This document shows, one piece after another, positions 16,190-24,952 of a stretch of 64,000 nt of DNA. The translations under genes were made by a program, and so were the position numbers. Each line of letters opens with the position of its first letter. Within the stretch, counting starts at the first letter, position 1. Below the pieces are notes generated by a model. The model was not told the DNA's origin and made no database searches. It saw nothing but the letters and a program-made list of their open reading frames with translations. Source of the stretch: Lachnospiraceae bacterium (GTDB lineage: Bacteria > Bacillota > Clostridia > Lachnospirales > Lachnospiraceae); contig CAJTDN010000017.1 of the NCBI GenBank assembly GCA_910574865.1, positions 26,693 to 90,692 of the forward strand, written 5' to 3'.

Positions 16190-17767
16190 ATGGTGAATTC
16201 ATTATTTACGGTAAACGGCAAGCCGTTTTTTTCCATCGGCGGGCAGACGAACAATTCGACGGGATATAAGGCGGAGCATATGGAACGCGCGTTGACCGCG
16301 GCGAAAAACGCGGGGATGAACACGATTGCGGCTCCCGCGTACTGGGAGATTTTGGAAAAGGAAGAGGGCGTGTTTGATTTTTCACAGGTGGACATGTTGG
16401 TGGAAATGAGCCGGAAATTTGACATGCATTTGGTTATCCTCTGGTTTGGGACGTGGAAAAATGGAAATTCCCATTACGTGCCGGAATGGGTGAAACTTGA
16501 CCATGACAGGTTCACCTGGGCTTGTGGGGCGGACGGTACGCCGGTCCGGACCATTTCCCCCCATTGTAAAAACACGCTGGCGGCGGACAAAAGGGCATTT
16601 ATCAAACTTTGTGAGCATGTGGAAGCGGTGAACACGGACGAGACGGTGATTGCCCTCCAGGTGGAGAATGAGCCGGGAATCATCGGCTCGGCAAGGGATT
16701 ACGGCAAACTTGCGACGGAATTGTTCCTGCAGCCGGTGCCGGAGCCGGTGGAAAAATACGCCGGCAAGGGCGGGACCTGGGAGGAAGTGTTCGGGTTTGA
16801 CGGGGCGGAGTTTTTCTCGTCCTACGCCATTGCTCGCTATATCGATGAAATCGTGGTGGCCGCCAGGGAAATTACGAAGCTGCCAATCTATACCAACGTG
16901 TGGCTGGGCGAGATGCACAACCGAATTGCCGGTGTGGATTACCCGTCGGGCGGCGCGGTGACGAAGACGATTGAGCTGTTTCGAATCGGCGCGCCCCATC
17001 TGGACGCGATTGCGCCGGACATTTATTTGCAGGACCAGGAGACGTGGGACGTGTTGAACGAAGCGTACCAGGACGGCGTGCATCCGTATTATTTGCCGGA
17101 GTCCATACCGGGCGCGTTGTCCATCACCCGTTCCATGCAGGCGGTCGTGGAGAATGGAATGTGCGGCGTGCATTTCTTCGGCGTGGACATGATGTGCCTG
17201 CCGGACGGGACGATAACGGAATATTTCAAGGAAGCGGCCGACGGCATGCTGGTCTTGAAGGAAATGAAGCCGTTAATCGAGAAATACCAGGGTACGGAAA
17301 AATTATACGCGGTCGCCCAGTACGAGGGAATGTCGGAGAAATTCATTGATTTTGGCGATTATATAGGCAGTGTCCGTTTTAGTGACAGGAATTGTGACTT
17401 GATGGCAAAGAATACCGACCGCAACATGGACAACCGGCACGGTTCGCTCTTCGCGCCGGCCGGCCCGCCGGTTCGAGGCAAAGGAATCATTTGTTACGAG
17501 GGTCATGGGGAATTTTATCTTGCAGGCAGCGGATGGCGGTTGATGTTGTTCCCGAAGAAGCACGTCGAGTGGGCGACCAATGCCGCGCACAGCGCGGATT
17601 TTCTCAATCAAAGGTGCCAGCCGTTCCTTTCCGTGGAGGAGGGACATTTGGACGAGGACGGGAAGTTCACCCCGGCCGTGCGGCGCAATGGAGACGAGGC
17701 GGATTACGGGTTCTGGGTAACGCCGGACGTGGGAGTCGTGCGCGTGAGGCTGGATGAAGCATTTTAA
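16190..17767 (+). CDS. GH35/GH42-like beta-galactosidase-type hydrolase
   Basis: A 525-residue TIM-barrel hydrolase with no signal peptide. The beginning (NGKPFFSIGGQTNNSTGY, then AAKNAGMNTIAAPAYWEILE and VFDFSQVD) is typical of GH35 and GH42 enzymes. The likely acid/base Glu is in IALQVENEPG. The C-terminal 150 residues form a beta-rich domain like the DUF5597-type domains found in some GH35 relatives. AAGGAGG precedes the ATG. With the GH36-like enzyme upstream it suggests a substrate with more than one galactoside-like bond. Confidence 0.75.
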   Translation: MVNSLFTVNGKPFFSIGGQTNNSTGYKAEHMERALTAAKNAGMNTIAAPAYWEILEKEEGVFDFSQVDMLVEMSRKFDMHLVILWFGTWKNGNSHYVPEWVKLDHDRFTWACGADGTPVRTISPHCKNTLAADKRAFIKLCEHVEAVNTDETVIALQVENEPGIIGSARDYGKLATELFLQPVPEPVEKYAGKGGTWEEVFGFDGAEFFSSYAIARYIDEIVVAAREITKLPIYTNVWLGEMHNRIAGVDYPSGGAVTKTIELFRIGAPHLDAIAPDIYLQDQETWDVLNEAYQDGVHPYYLPESIPGALSITRSMQAVVENGMCGVHFFGVDMMCLPDGTITEYFKEAADGMLVLKEMKPLIEKYQGTEKLYAVAQYEGMSEKFIDFGDYIGSVRFSDRNCDLMAKNTDRNMDNRHGSLFAPAGPPVRGKGIICYEGHGEFYLAGSGWRLMLFPKKHVEWATNAAHSADFLNQRCQPFLSVEEGHLDEDGKFTPAVRRNGDEADYGFWVTPDVGVVRVRLDEAF

Positions 17768-17792
17768 GGGTTGAACGTATAGAATTGAAATT

Positions 17793-17850
17793 GATAGGCC
17801 TTTAACTCGCGTTTTTCTTTGTTTACGGGTTAAAAGCCTATCATTTTTTT
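17793..17850 (+). terminator. Rho-independent terminator of the sugar operon
   Basis: GATAGGC pairs with GCCTATC, with inner TTTAAC/GTTAAA pairs and a long loop, followed by seven T residues. It closes the sugar gene cluster. Confidence 0.75.
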
Positions 17851-18029
17851 ACCAAAAAAAGGAGTGTTCATAATTGTTTTACTCGTGCATATGTCGTGAT
17901 AATGGGGAAAATCAATTGTAATTAGAAACTCAGAATTTCACGGGTGTTTATCACACCTCATAGAGTTTTTTTGAATGGCTGCATGGAACAGAATTTTGTA
18001 ACGCCAATTTTGTGTGGCAAGAAAGATAA

Positions 18030-18233
18030 GGCTCAGAAGTACTGGAAACACCCGTAAGTACATTACTCGGAGAAACTGTTGTTGAAACGGAGATTGATAA
18101 TTTAAAAGCGATTTCCGAAAAATTGGAGGTGATAAACTTGCAACTGGCACAAAGAAAAACTACCAGAAGAAAAATTCTGCATTGGCTGCTTATTTCGTTG
18201 TGTGCGGCTATAGTAATAATTTTTGCGTTTTAA
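18030..18233 (+). pseudogene. Remnant of an XRE-type regulator with C-terminal membrane anchor
   Basis: An open frame without a plausible start follows a TAA at 18027. It encodes a peptide containing PVSTLLGETV, a linker helix (DNLKAISEKLEVIN) and a hydrophobic C-terminal segment. This is the usual C-terminal part of membrane-anchored XRE repressors. The helix-turn-helix part is missing, so the gene looks decayed. An internal TTG at 18138 with GGAGG before it could still make a 31-residue membrane peptide. The stretch 17851-18029 shows nothing else I can support. Confidence 0.5.
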
Positions 18234-18239
18234 TACTAA

Positions 18240-18707
18240 TCAATAGTCCTTACATACATCTATCCATTCCATATACCCGGAATAGGTTTCCAGTTCGGGA
18301 ATCGTAAGCTCTATCGCGCTATTCGCGCTTCCGCAGGCGGGGAACACCGTCTCGAAGCGTTTCAGTGACACGTCGAGATAAACCGTCACGCCTTCATTTA
18401 CCGCGAAGGGGCAGACACCGCCCACGGCATGTCCTACTAAGTTTTTTGCCTCCTCGGGAGAGAGCATCTTGGCTTTCGTGTGAAATTGCGCCTTGTACTT
18501 TTTGTTGTCAATCTTTGCGTCCCCGGCGGCCACGACGAGTATCGCTTGCCCGTTTGCCATGAAGGAGAGCGTCTTTGCGATTCGTTGCGGTTCGCAGTGC
18601 AAGGCCGCGGCGGCAAGTTCCACCGTCGCGCTGGATACGTCAAATTCTTGAATCCGTCCTTCCATGCCATGGAATCTAAAATATTCTTTTACCTTTTCAA
18701 TTGCCAT
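18240..18707 (-). CDS. YbaK/ProX-type aminoacyl-tRNA deacylase
   Basis: A 155-residue protein of the YbaK/EbsC family, which hydrolyses mischarged tRNAs in trans. Characteristic features are RIAKTLSFMANG, the Lys-rich stretch after GDAKIDNKKYKAQF, and the GHAVGGVCPFAV motif. The start at 18707 (MAIEKV) fits the family length; an upstream in-frame ATG at 18773 would add 22 unlikely residues. A promoter with a TATAAT box is visible upstream. Confidence 0.85.
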   Translation of the reverse strand: MAIEKVKEYFRFHGMEGRIQEFDVSSATVELAAAALHCEPQRIAKTLSFMANGQAILVVAAGDAKIDNKKYKAQFHTKAKMLSPEEAKNLVGHAVGGVCPFAVNEGVTVYLDVSLKRFETVFPACGSANSAIELTIPELETYSGYMEWIDVCKDY

Positions 18708-18798
18708 CCTAATCAAGTCTCCTTTGTTAAAATTATTTCCAGCCGTGCGGTTGCAATCTGACGGTTTACCCATGGCTGGATACTTCTGACATAAACGT

Positions 18799-18826
18799 AT
18801 TATACTAAAGGCAGCCTGTTTTTCAA
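18799..18826 (-). promoter_or_regulatory. Sigma-A-type promoter for the YbaK gene
   Basis: On the minus strand TTGAAA (18826-18821), a 16-base spacer and TATAAT (18804-18799) precede the YbaK-type gene. Confidence 0.6.
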
Positions 18827-18897
18827 GCAGGGCTTTCTATGAACTTTAAAAATCAAGGCACTCTAAAATTGGTTCGATATATTTCTTATCAGAAATG

Positions 18898-19869
18898 TCA
18901 TAGGATGAGGAAATCATTTTTATCATTTCCTCTTCTTCTTTTGTTTTCCTCTCTCACGCCGTTCAGGTATTTTTTCAATTCTTCAATATACCGTTTGCCC
19001 ATCTGGCTTAATACGCTGTTTTTCTTTGTCAGGTAGCCGATTTCCATGTCACTGTTCGGGTGTGCCTCGTCCTCCTGGAACGGCACGACGACATAATCAT
19101 CGCCGTTTAAATCGCCGGAAATGATGCCGGAGCAGAGCGTGTATCCGTTCAGGCCGACCATCAGGTTTAGCATCGTGGCCCGGTCGCAGGCCTTTATCGT
19201 TCGTGGATAGACATTTTCATTTAAAATTTCTTCGGAAAAATAATATCCATCTTCTTCTTGTTCAAAAGAGAGGCAAGGGTAGGGCGAGAGGTCGTCAAAA
19301 CAGATGGACTTTTTCTTCGCCAGGGGGTGTTTGTCCCACAAATATACGTAGGCGCGGCAGTGAATCAGCGAGTGAAATTCCAATTCATGCTCGGTCAAAA
19401 GCTTTCCCAGTACCTTGCGGTTTACGCTGTTCATATAAAGAATGCCGATTTCACTTTTGAGCGTCGCGACGTCTAAAATCACGTTTCGCGTGCGCGTCTC
19501 CCGGATGGCAAAGTCAAATAAGTTCATGTCGTAGTGCTTTGCCATTTCCACGAAGGCTTTCACGGCAAAGGAATAATGTTGCGTGGAAACGCCAAATTTT
19601 CTTTTATAATCTCCTTCGCCCTCGTATTTTTTCATTACCATGCCGTAGTGGTTGTGCAGCGAGCGGATGTCGGCCAAAAATTCCGCGCCCTCCGGGGTGG
19701 GAATGACCCCCTTGTGGGTGCGCAGGAAAATGGGAATGCCGACCTCCCGCTCCAGCTCCTGGACCGAACTCGTCAGCGTGGACTGGGCAATGTACAATTT
19801 CTCCGCGGCCTTGTTCATGGAACCGCATTCTTCAATTGTGAGGGTATAAAAAATCTGTTGTAAAGTCAT
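18898..19869 (-). CDS. LysR-family transcriptional regulator
   Basis: A 323-residue LysR protein. The N-terminal winged helix is clear (TLQQIFYTLTIEECGSMNKA, then LYIAQSTLTSSVQELEREVG), followed by the two-lobed effector domain. The start has TTAGGAAAG before the ATG at 19869. No divergent target gene sits next to it; the neighbouring nucleotidyltransferase fragment is on the same strand, so the regulated genes are not clear. Confidence 0.9.
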   Translation of the reverse strand: MTLQQIFYTLTIEECGSMNKAAEKLYIAQSTLTSSVQELEREVGIPIFLRTHKGVIPTPEGAEFLADIRSLHNHYGMVMKKYEGEGDYKRKFGVSTQHYSFAVKAFVEMAKHYDMNLFDFAIRETRTRNVILDVATLKSEIGILYMNSVNRKVLGKLLTEHELEFHSLIHCRAYVYLWDKHPLAKKKSICFDDLSPYPCLSFEQEEDGYYFSEEILNENVYPRTIKACDRATMLNLMVGLNGYTLCSGIISGDLNGDDYVVVPFQEDEAHPNSDMEIGYLTKKNSVLSQMGKRYIEELKKYLNGVREENKRRRGNDKNDFLIL

Positions 19870-19916
19870 CGTTCTTTCCTAATTTATCCTATATTGATTT
19901 ATATTCTAAGATACCA

Positions 19917-19938
19917 GGGTCAAAACTTGTTTTGACCC
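19917..19938. promoter_or_regulatory. 22-bp perfect palindrome upstream of the LysR gene
   Basis: GGGTCAAAAC and GTTTTGACCC meet around two bases, about 50 bases before the LysR start. It could be an operator or the terminator stem of the decayed gene upstream. Confidence 0.4.
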
Positions 19939-19950
19939 CAACATCTATAG

Positions 19951-20220
19951 TCACACCGCCCTTTTCAAGTTCTTTTTGATTTCCTCGGATGCTCCTGAAT
20001 CAATACCGAAAATATCAAAGGACAGAAGAGAGTGGACATTTTCCTTTATGTCCCAATAGAAAGCGTCAAAATCACCGCCGCTCACGGCAATATCAATATC
20101 ACTTCTTTCCGAATGCGTACCTCTTGCGCGGGAGCCAAACAATATCACCTTTTCAACGCCATGCTTGTCCGCAAATACGGTAATGGCTTTTATAACCCTT
20201 TCAGGGAGATTATATTTCAG
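19951..20220 (-). pseudogene. MNT-type nucleotidyltransferase, probably decayed
   Basis: The frame encodes a minimal nucleotidyltransferase domain with the active-site pattern GSRARGTHSERSDIDIAV. The family-typical beginning (KYNLPERVIKAI) is preceded by CTG where ATG is expected, with AGGAG upstream. Near the end an A-rich run appears to have shifted frame: the frame gives KKNLKRAV and stops, whereas the neighbouring frame would read ELEKGGVTI, the usual family ending. The HEPN partner common for such genes is absent. I read it as a frameshifted remnant; a functional shortened form starting at CTG or at 20148 is possible. Confidence 0.55.
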
Positions 20221-20398
20221 ACCCTATCGCTCCTAACTTTTCCTGATTTCATCCTCCAGTTCATGAGACTAAATTCTGTAATGAATTTCTGACACTCTCT
20301 GCGAAAATTTGTTTTACACTATACCACACTTTCATAGAAAAATCTATAGATTTTGTGAAAGAACATTTCTAAGCGGATTGCAAATACCTGCTTGACTT

Positions 20399-20446
20399 GG
20401 CTGGATGCCGTTACAATCCACGGCCGGTTAGGTCGTGAATTGTAAC
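20399..20446 (+). repeat. Intergenic palindromic element, copy 2
   Basis: This copy repeats the phrase GGCTGGATGCC followed by a GTTACAAT...ATTGTAAC hairpin, as at 7752-7798, with a few differences that mostly keep the stem paired. Left of it (20221-20398) I see no gene or clear signal. Confidence 0.6.
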
Positions 20447-20485
20447 ATTCGATTTTTTCGATAACCAAGTCTCATTTTTATATAC

Positions 20486-20514
20486 TTGTCATTTTCAAAG
20501 GAAGCCGTTATAAT
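20486..20514 (+). promoter_or_regulatory. Promoter of metQNI
   Basis: TTGTCA (20486-20491), a 17-base spacer and TATAAT (20509-20514) sit about 75 bases before metQ. This is a near-consensus vegetative promoter. Confidence 0.75.
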
Positions 20515-20536
20515 AACACCCATGGCAGCGATGTCA

Positions 20537-20561
20537 GGTCGGCGCGTTTACCGCGCTGACC
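20537..20561 (+). promoter_or_regulatory. Leader hairpin before metQ
   Basis: GGTCGGCGCG and CGCGCTGACC form a 10-bp stem with one G-T pair, just upstream of the metQ ribosome site. It is too small for an S-box riboswitch and has no T-run. Confidence 0.4.
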
Positions 20562-20590
20562 GTGTGAAAACGTGATGGGAGGAAAAAATC

Positions 20591-21514
20591 ATGAAAAAGA
20601 AGAAAAACATTTTGAAAAAACTATTTTGCCTTGTATTGGCGGGCGTTTTGACGGCTGCGTTGTTCACCGGCTGCGGTTCGCCGGCGGGGGACGATTCCGG
20701 TGATACCAAGAAAGAGGACGGCGCGGACAAGACGGCGGGTTCTGGCGATGACAAGAAAATCACCGTCGGCGTCAATCCGGTGCCGCACGCGGACATTCTG
20801 GAAAATGTCGTGAAGGACGTGCTTGCCAAGGACGGTTGGGAATTGGAGGTCGTGGTATTCCAGGATTACGTGCTGCCCAACACGTCCCTCGAATCAGGAG
20901 AACTGGATGCCAATTATTTCCAGACGCTCGGCTACATGAACCAGCAAAACGAGGACGCGGGACTCCACCTGGCTGCGGCGGCCGGCGTGCATATCGAGCC
21001 GATGGGAATTTATTCGCAGAAATATTCCTCGATTGAGGAGATTCCGGACGGGGCCGAAATCGGGATTCCCAACGATCCGGACAATGCGGAGCGCGGATTG
21101 CAGTTATTGGTGCAGAAAGGCTTTTTAAATTCCATCGGGGATTACGGACGGGATGAAAATTATACGGCGGACTCTCTTTCGAACGATAAGGAAGCAAACC
21201 CGCACGGATACAAGATTACGCCGTTGGAGGCTGCGAACCTGCCGTTGTCCTTGCCGGACTTGGACGCGGCGGCAATAAACGGAAATTACGCGCTGGGAGC
21301 CGACCTTCCGTCGAACTATCCGGCACTGGAAATCGAGGAATTTGACGACGAGACAGCGGTTCGCCGGACGAACTTCATCGTCGTGCGGCAGGGCGAGGAG
21401 GAATCGGAGAAGACCCAGGCCTTGATCAAGGCCGTCCAGTCCGACGAGGTGAAACAGTATATTGAGGACACTTACAAAGGCTCTGTAATCGCGTCCTTCA
21501 TTGAGGAAGAGTGA
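20591..21514 (+). CDS. metQ: Methionine ABC transporter substrate-binding lipoprotein
   Basis: A 307-residue NlpA/MetQ-family lipoprotein. A lysine-rich N-terminus and hydrophobic signal end in a lipobox ALFTGC, followed by a Gly/Ser/Asp/Lys linker. The mature part begins ITVGVNPVPHADILE and contains the family stretch IGIPNDPDNAERGLQLL. It captures L- or D-methionine outside the membrane for the MetNI transporter encoded next. The start has GGGAGG upstream. MetN begins 1 base after its stop. Confidence 0.92.
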   Translation: MKKKKNILKKLFCLVLAGVLTAALFTGCGSPAGDDSGDTKKEDGADKTAGSGDDKKITVGVNPVPHADILENVVKDVLAKDGWELEVVVFQDYVLPNTSLESGELDANYFQTLGYMNQQNEDAGLHLAAAAGVHIEPMGIYSQKYSSIEEIPDGAEIGIPNDPDNAERGLQLLVQKGFLNSIGDYGRDENYTADSLSNDKEANPHGYKITPLEAANLPLSLPDLDAAAINGNYALGADLPSNYPALEIEEFDDETAVRRTNFIVVRQGEEESEKTQALIKAVQSDEVKQYIEDTYKGSVIASFIEEE

Positions 21515-21515
21515 A

Positions 21516-22487
21516 ATGATAATATTAAATGACGTGAGGAAATCCTTTCAGAATCTGGAGGTTCTGAAAGGAATTTCCATGACAATCGAAGACCACAAAA
21601 TATATGGCATTATCGGACAGAGCGGCGCGGGAAAATCTACGCTGCTACGTTGTATTAACGGGCTGGAACCCTATGATTCAGGAGAAATCACCGTGGATGG
21701 GACGCTTGTTTCCGTTCGCGACAAGGACGCGTTACGGCATTTGCAAAAGCGGATGGGCATGATTTTCCAGAGTTTTAATTTATTGGAGCGTCTGGACGTT
21801 TATGACAATGTCGCGCTTCCCATGAAGTTCTGGGGCATGCGCACCAATACGAGCGAGGCGCGGGAAAAAATCCTTGGGCTGGTGCGCCTGGTTGGCTTGG
21901 AGGACAAGCTCCACGCGAAGCCGAGGGAGCTTTCTGGAGGACAAAAACAAAGGGTCGCCATCGCGAGGGCGTTGGTTTTAGATCCGCAGTTTTTGCTCTG
22001 CGACGAGGCCACGAGCGCGCTGGATCCGGAGATTACCAAGGGAATCCTGGCCCTTTTGCAAAAAATCAACAAGGAGCTTGGCATCACGATTATCGTCGTC
22101 ACGCACCAGATGGAGGTCGTGAAGCAGATTTGCGAGCGAGTCGCCTTTTTAAGCCAAGGGTGCGTTCTCGCGGAAGGCCGGCCGGAGGAATTGTTCGTAA
22201 GGCCAGAAAGACAAGAAATCAAGGATTTCCTGCGGGAGGGAAGCGAGAGGCTGCCCGAGACGGGCACCAACATTCAATTATTTTTCAATGATGACAATAA
22301 CATGGATCCGATCGTCACGCAGATGGCGAGAAACCTCGATTTGGATTTCTCCATATGCTGGGCGAAGCTCGAGGATTTCCGCACCAATGTTTATGGCAGC
22401 CTTGTCATAAACGTGAAGGAAGAGGACTTTGAACGGGTTTCCGCATTTTTAAATGAAAAAAAAGTGACATGGGAGGCATTGCGTTAA
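21516..22487 (+). CDS. metN: Methionine ABC transporter ATP-binding protein
   Basis: A 323-residue ABC ATPase. It has Walker A GQSGAGKST, the signature LSGGQKQRVAIARAL, Walker B FLLCDEATSALD and the H-loop Val-Thr-His. The C-terminal 80 residues match the position and style of the NIL domain that senses methionine in MetN proteins. The start at 21516 (MIILNDV) is favoured over earlier in-frame codons that lie inside metQ. Confidence 0.92.
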   Translation: MIILNDVRKSFQNLEVLKGISMTIEDHKIYGIIGQSGAGKSTLLRCINGLEPYDSGEITVDGTLVSVRDKDALRHLQKRMGMIFQSFNLLERLDVYDNVALPMKFWGMRTNTSEAREKILGLVRLVGLEDKLHAKPRELSGGQKQRVAIARALVLDPQFLLCDEATSALDPEITKGILALLQKINKELGITIIVVTHQMEVVKQICERVAFLSQGCVLAEGRPEELFVRPERQEIKDFLREGSERLPETGTNIQLFFNDDNNMDPIVTQMARNLDLDFSICWAKLEDFRTNVYGSLVINVKEEDFERVSAFLNEKKVTWEALR

Positions 22488-22488
22488 T

Positions 22489-23151
22489 ATGGGAGGAATC
22501 GTATCAACCACGGGCATGGAGGACATTATCATCAACGCGTTGATGCAGACGCTTTACATGGTGTTCTGGTCAACGTTGTTTTCCGTCATTCTCGGCTTTT
22601 TGCCGGCCATCGTGCTGACGTTGACCGCGCCGGACGGCCTTAGGCCAAATCGTATGATATATGAAGTATTAAGTTTTATCGTAAACGTGTTCCGCAGCTT
22701 TCCGTTCATCATCCTGCTGGTCATCCTGATCCCGTTTACGAGGATGGTCGTTGGAAAGGCAATCGGGACGACGGCGGCAATCGTCCCGCTGACGATTTCC
22801 GCGATTCCCTTTATCGCGCGGATTTTCGAGACGAGCCTGCGGGAGACGAACCCCGGCGTAATCGAGGCGGCGCGCTCGTTTGGCGCGTCCAATTTCCAAA
22901 TTATGATTCACGTGTATATAAAGGAATCCATTCCCCGGATGTTGAACGGCGTCGTTCTTTTGATTATTTCCCTGGTGGGGTATTCCGCCATGGCGGGAAC
23001 CGTCGGCGGCGGGGGAATCGGCGATATTGCCATTCGGTTCGGGTATCAGCAGTACAAGACGGACTACCTGGTCATTTGTTCCATCATACTGATTATATTC
23101 GTCCAGTTGATACAAATGCTGGGAAACCATTTGTATAAAAAAATGTCATGA
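22489..23151 (+). CDS. metI: Methionine ABC transporter permease
   Basis: A 220-residue permease with five or more hydrophobic segments and the EAA-type loop EAARSFGASNFQIMIHVYIKE that contacts MetN. The PFIILLVILIPFTR region is typical of MetI. It starts 1 base after metN, so the three genes form one tight operon. Confidence 0.92.
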   Translation: MGGIVSTTGMEDIIINALMQTLYMVFWSTLFSVILGFLPAIVLTLTAPDGLRPNRMIYEVLSFIVNVFRSFPFIILLVILIPFTRMVVGKAIGTTAAIVPLTISAIPFIARIFETSLRETNPGVIEAARSFGASNFQIMIHVYIKESIPRMLNGVVLLIISLVGYSAMAGTVGGGGIGDIAIRFGYQQYKTDYLVICSIILIIFVQLIQMLGNHLYKKMS

Positions 23152-23159
23152 TGAGTATT

Positions 23160-23290
23160 TTTCACGGGGGGAACAAGGAATTAAGCATTGCAAACTTGCT
23201 TGCATAATGCCTAATTCCTTGTTTCCCATAACCCGAAAAGGGTGGCCACCCCCCACAGTGAGAAACATGAGCCCTTGAAAAGGGCGAAGT
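23160..23290 (-). repeat. Intergenic repeat B, minus orientation
   Basis: This gap holds a long imperfect palindrome (23172-23223) whose arms begin AACAAGGAATTA and end TAATTCCTTGTT. The whole element, read on the minus strand, matches 26398-26515 closely, including CGCCCTTTTCAA, ATGTTTCTC and TTATGCAAGCAAG. Both copies start close to the phrase TTCACGGG. Confidence 0.6.
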
Positions 23291-23356
23291 GCGTAGCAAT
23301 CCATGGGCATCATGGGGGCAAAAGGTCATGCGAACATATTGATAAGGAGGCAAAAA

Positions 23357-23830
23357 ATGAACGAAGTAGATTATAAGCTGCTCGTTGAGCAGGTGCAGGC
23401 ATTCGCTGACACGGAAAATGACTTCGTGCCACTTTTTTCGAACGTGTCCGCGCTGCTTTATGAAGCGTTGGAGGATTTAAACTGGGTGGGATTCTATCTG
23501 ATGGACAAGGGCAGCCTCCTTTTGGGGCCGTTTCAGGGAAAGACGGCATGCATCCGCATCCAGCCGGGGCGCGGTGTCTGCGGCACCGCGCTCGTGAAGG
23601 ACGAAGTTCTGCGGGTTGCCAACGTCCACGAATTTCCCGGGCACATCGCTTGTGATTGCGCGTCCGAGTCGGAAATCGTCGTCCCCCTGCATCGCGATGG
23701 CGAGGTGGTCGGCGTACTGGACATCGACAGCCCGAGGCAAAACCGCTTCAGTGAGGAGGACGAGGAGGGACTGCGCGCCGTCGCGGGGCGGTTGGAGGCG
23801 GTGACGGACTTTTCAAGATTGAGGGTGTGA
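23357..23830 (+). CDS. Free methionine-(R)-sulfoxide reductase (GAF domain)
   Basis: A 157-residue GAF-fold enzyme of the fRMsr (YebR/MsrC) type, which reduces free methionine-R-sulfoxide. The family signature is visible in GRGVCGTAL, the HEFPGHIACD segment and SESEIVVPL, which supply the redox and substrate-binding cysteines. The start has AAGGAGG 8 bases upstream. It lies directly downstream of metQNI, so import and repair of methionine are genetically linked here. Confidence 0.88.
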   Translation: MNEVDYKLLVEQVQAFADTENDFVPLFSNVSALLYEALEDLNWVGFYLMDKGSLLLGPFQGKTACIRIQPGRGVCGTALVKDEVLRVANVHEFPGHIACDCASESEIVVPLHRDGEVVGVLDIDSPRQNRFSEEDEEGLRAVAGRLEAVTDFSRLRV

Positions 23831-23840
23831 GTCTGATTAA

Positions 23841-23865
23841 AAAAGAGCGTTTGCTCTTTTTTTTT
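23841..23865 (+). terminator. Rho-independent terminator after the fRMsr gene
   Basis: AAAAGAGC pairs with GCTCTTTT around GTTT, followed by a run of T. Confidence 0.8.
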
Positions 23866-23996
23866 GACTTTGAGCATGTTATACTAATTCTGGTATTATG
23901 GGTTTGCGTTTGAAGGAAAAAAGTATTGATTGGGTGGAGGATGGGGTGGCCGCAAGTGGCAGGTGTACTTAAAATGGACAGAAAGGATTTTTTATC

Positions 23997-24842
23997 ATGC
24001 TCAGAACAATAAATGTGGATGAAATTACGAAGAACATCAAGGAAATGTGCATCGAGGCGAATCATTTTCTTTCGCCCGACATGAAGTCGGCACTTGAAAA
24101 AGCGAGGAAGGAGGAAGTATCCCCTCTTGGTGGGCAGATTCTTGCGCAGTTGGAGGAAAACCTGCAAATCGCCGCTGACGCCATGATTCCGATTTGCCAG
24201 GACACGGGAATGGCGGTCATTTTTCTGGAAATCGGGCAGGACGTCCATTTTGAGGGCGGCTTTCTGGAGGACGCGGTCAACGAGGGCGTGCGCCAGGGTT
24301 ACGTGGAAGGGTATTTGAGAAAATCCGTGGTAGGCGATCCGCTGATTCGGGAAAATACGAAGGACAATACGCCGGCAATCCTCCATACAAAGATTGTGAA
24401 AGGTAACAAAGTAAAGATAAAAGTTGCTCCCAAAGGATTTGGAAGCGAGAACATGAGCCGGGTTTTCATGCTGAAACCGGCGCAGGGCATCGAGGGCGTG
24501 AAGGAGGCCGTGCTCGCGGCCGTGGAGGACGCGGGGCCGAATGCCTGTCCGCCGATGGTGGTAGGCGTCGGCATTGGAGGCACGTTTGAAAAATGCGCGT
24601 TGATGGCGAAGGAGGCCCTGACGCGCGAGGTGGGAAGGCATTCGGAAATTCCTTACGTGAAGAAATTGGAGGAGGAATTGCTGGAGAAAATAAATGGCCT
24701 CGGCATCGGTCCGGGCGGGTTGGGTGGAACGACGACGGCACTTGCGGTAAATATTGACACGTACCCGACACACATCGCCGGGCTGCCCGTGGGCGTGAAC
24801 ATATGCTGCCACGTGAACCGGCACGTGGTAAGGTGGATATAA
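23997..24842 (+). CDS. Class I fumarate hydratase, alpha subunit
   Basis: A 281-residue alpha subunit of the two-component, oxygen-sensitive Fe-S fumarase/tartrate dehydratase family. Cluster-binding cysteines are visible in PICQDTGMAVIF, GPNACPPM and FEKCALMAKEA, and the glycine-rich GIGPGGLGGTTTA motif is present. It interconverts fumarate and malate with the beta subunit encoded 110 bases downstream. L-tartrate dehydratase is the alternative. Confidence 0.88.
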   Translation: MLRTINVDEITKNIKEMCIEANHFLSPDMKSALEKARKEEVSPLGGQILAQLEENLQIAADAMIPICQDTGMAVIFLEIGQDVHFEGGFLEDAVNEGVRQGYVEGYLRKSVVGDPLIRENTKDNTPAILHTKIVKGNKVKIKVAPKGFGSENMSRVFMLKPAQGIEGVKEAVLAAVEDAGPNACPPMVVGVGIGGTFEKCALMAKEALTREVGRHSEIPYVKKLEEELLEKINGLGIGPGGLGGTTTALAVNIDTYPTHIAGLPVGVNICCHVNRHVVRWI

Positions 24843-24952
24843 GGGAAATGCTGTTACGTTTCAAGATCCGGCCAATCACCGCGTTGACTGGCCAGGAGGA
24901 TGGACATAAATATGCCGAATCGTCAAGTGTTCATAAGTAAGGGAGGTTAATC

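Noticed and set aside
692..17767. C-glycoside (dgp/puerarin-type) deglycosylation cluster
   Set aside because: An isomerase-type barrel and AKRs are present, but the DgpB/DgpC-type C-deglycosidase pair is missing.
20449..20590. SAM (S-box) riboswitch before metQ
   Set aside because: The leader is only about 70 bases and lacks the conserved S-box core and a terminator.
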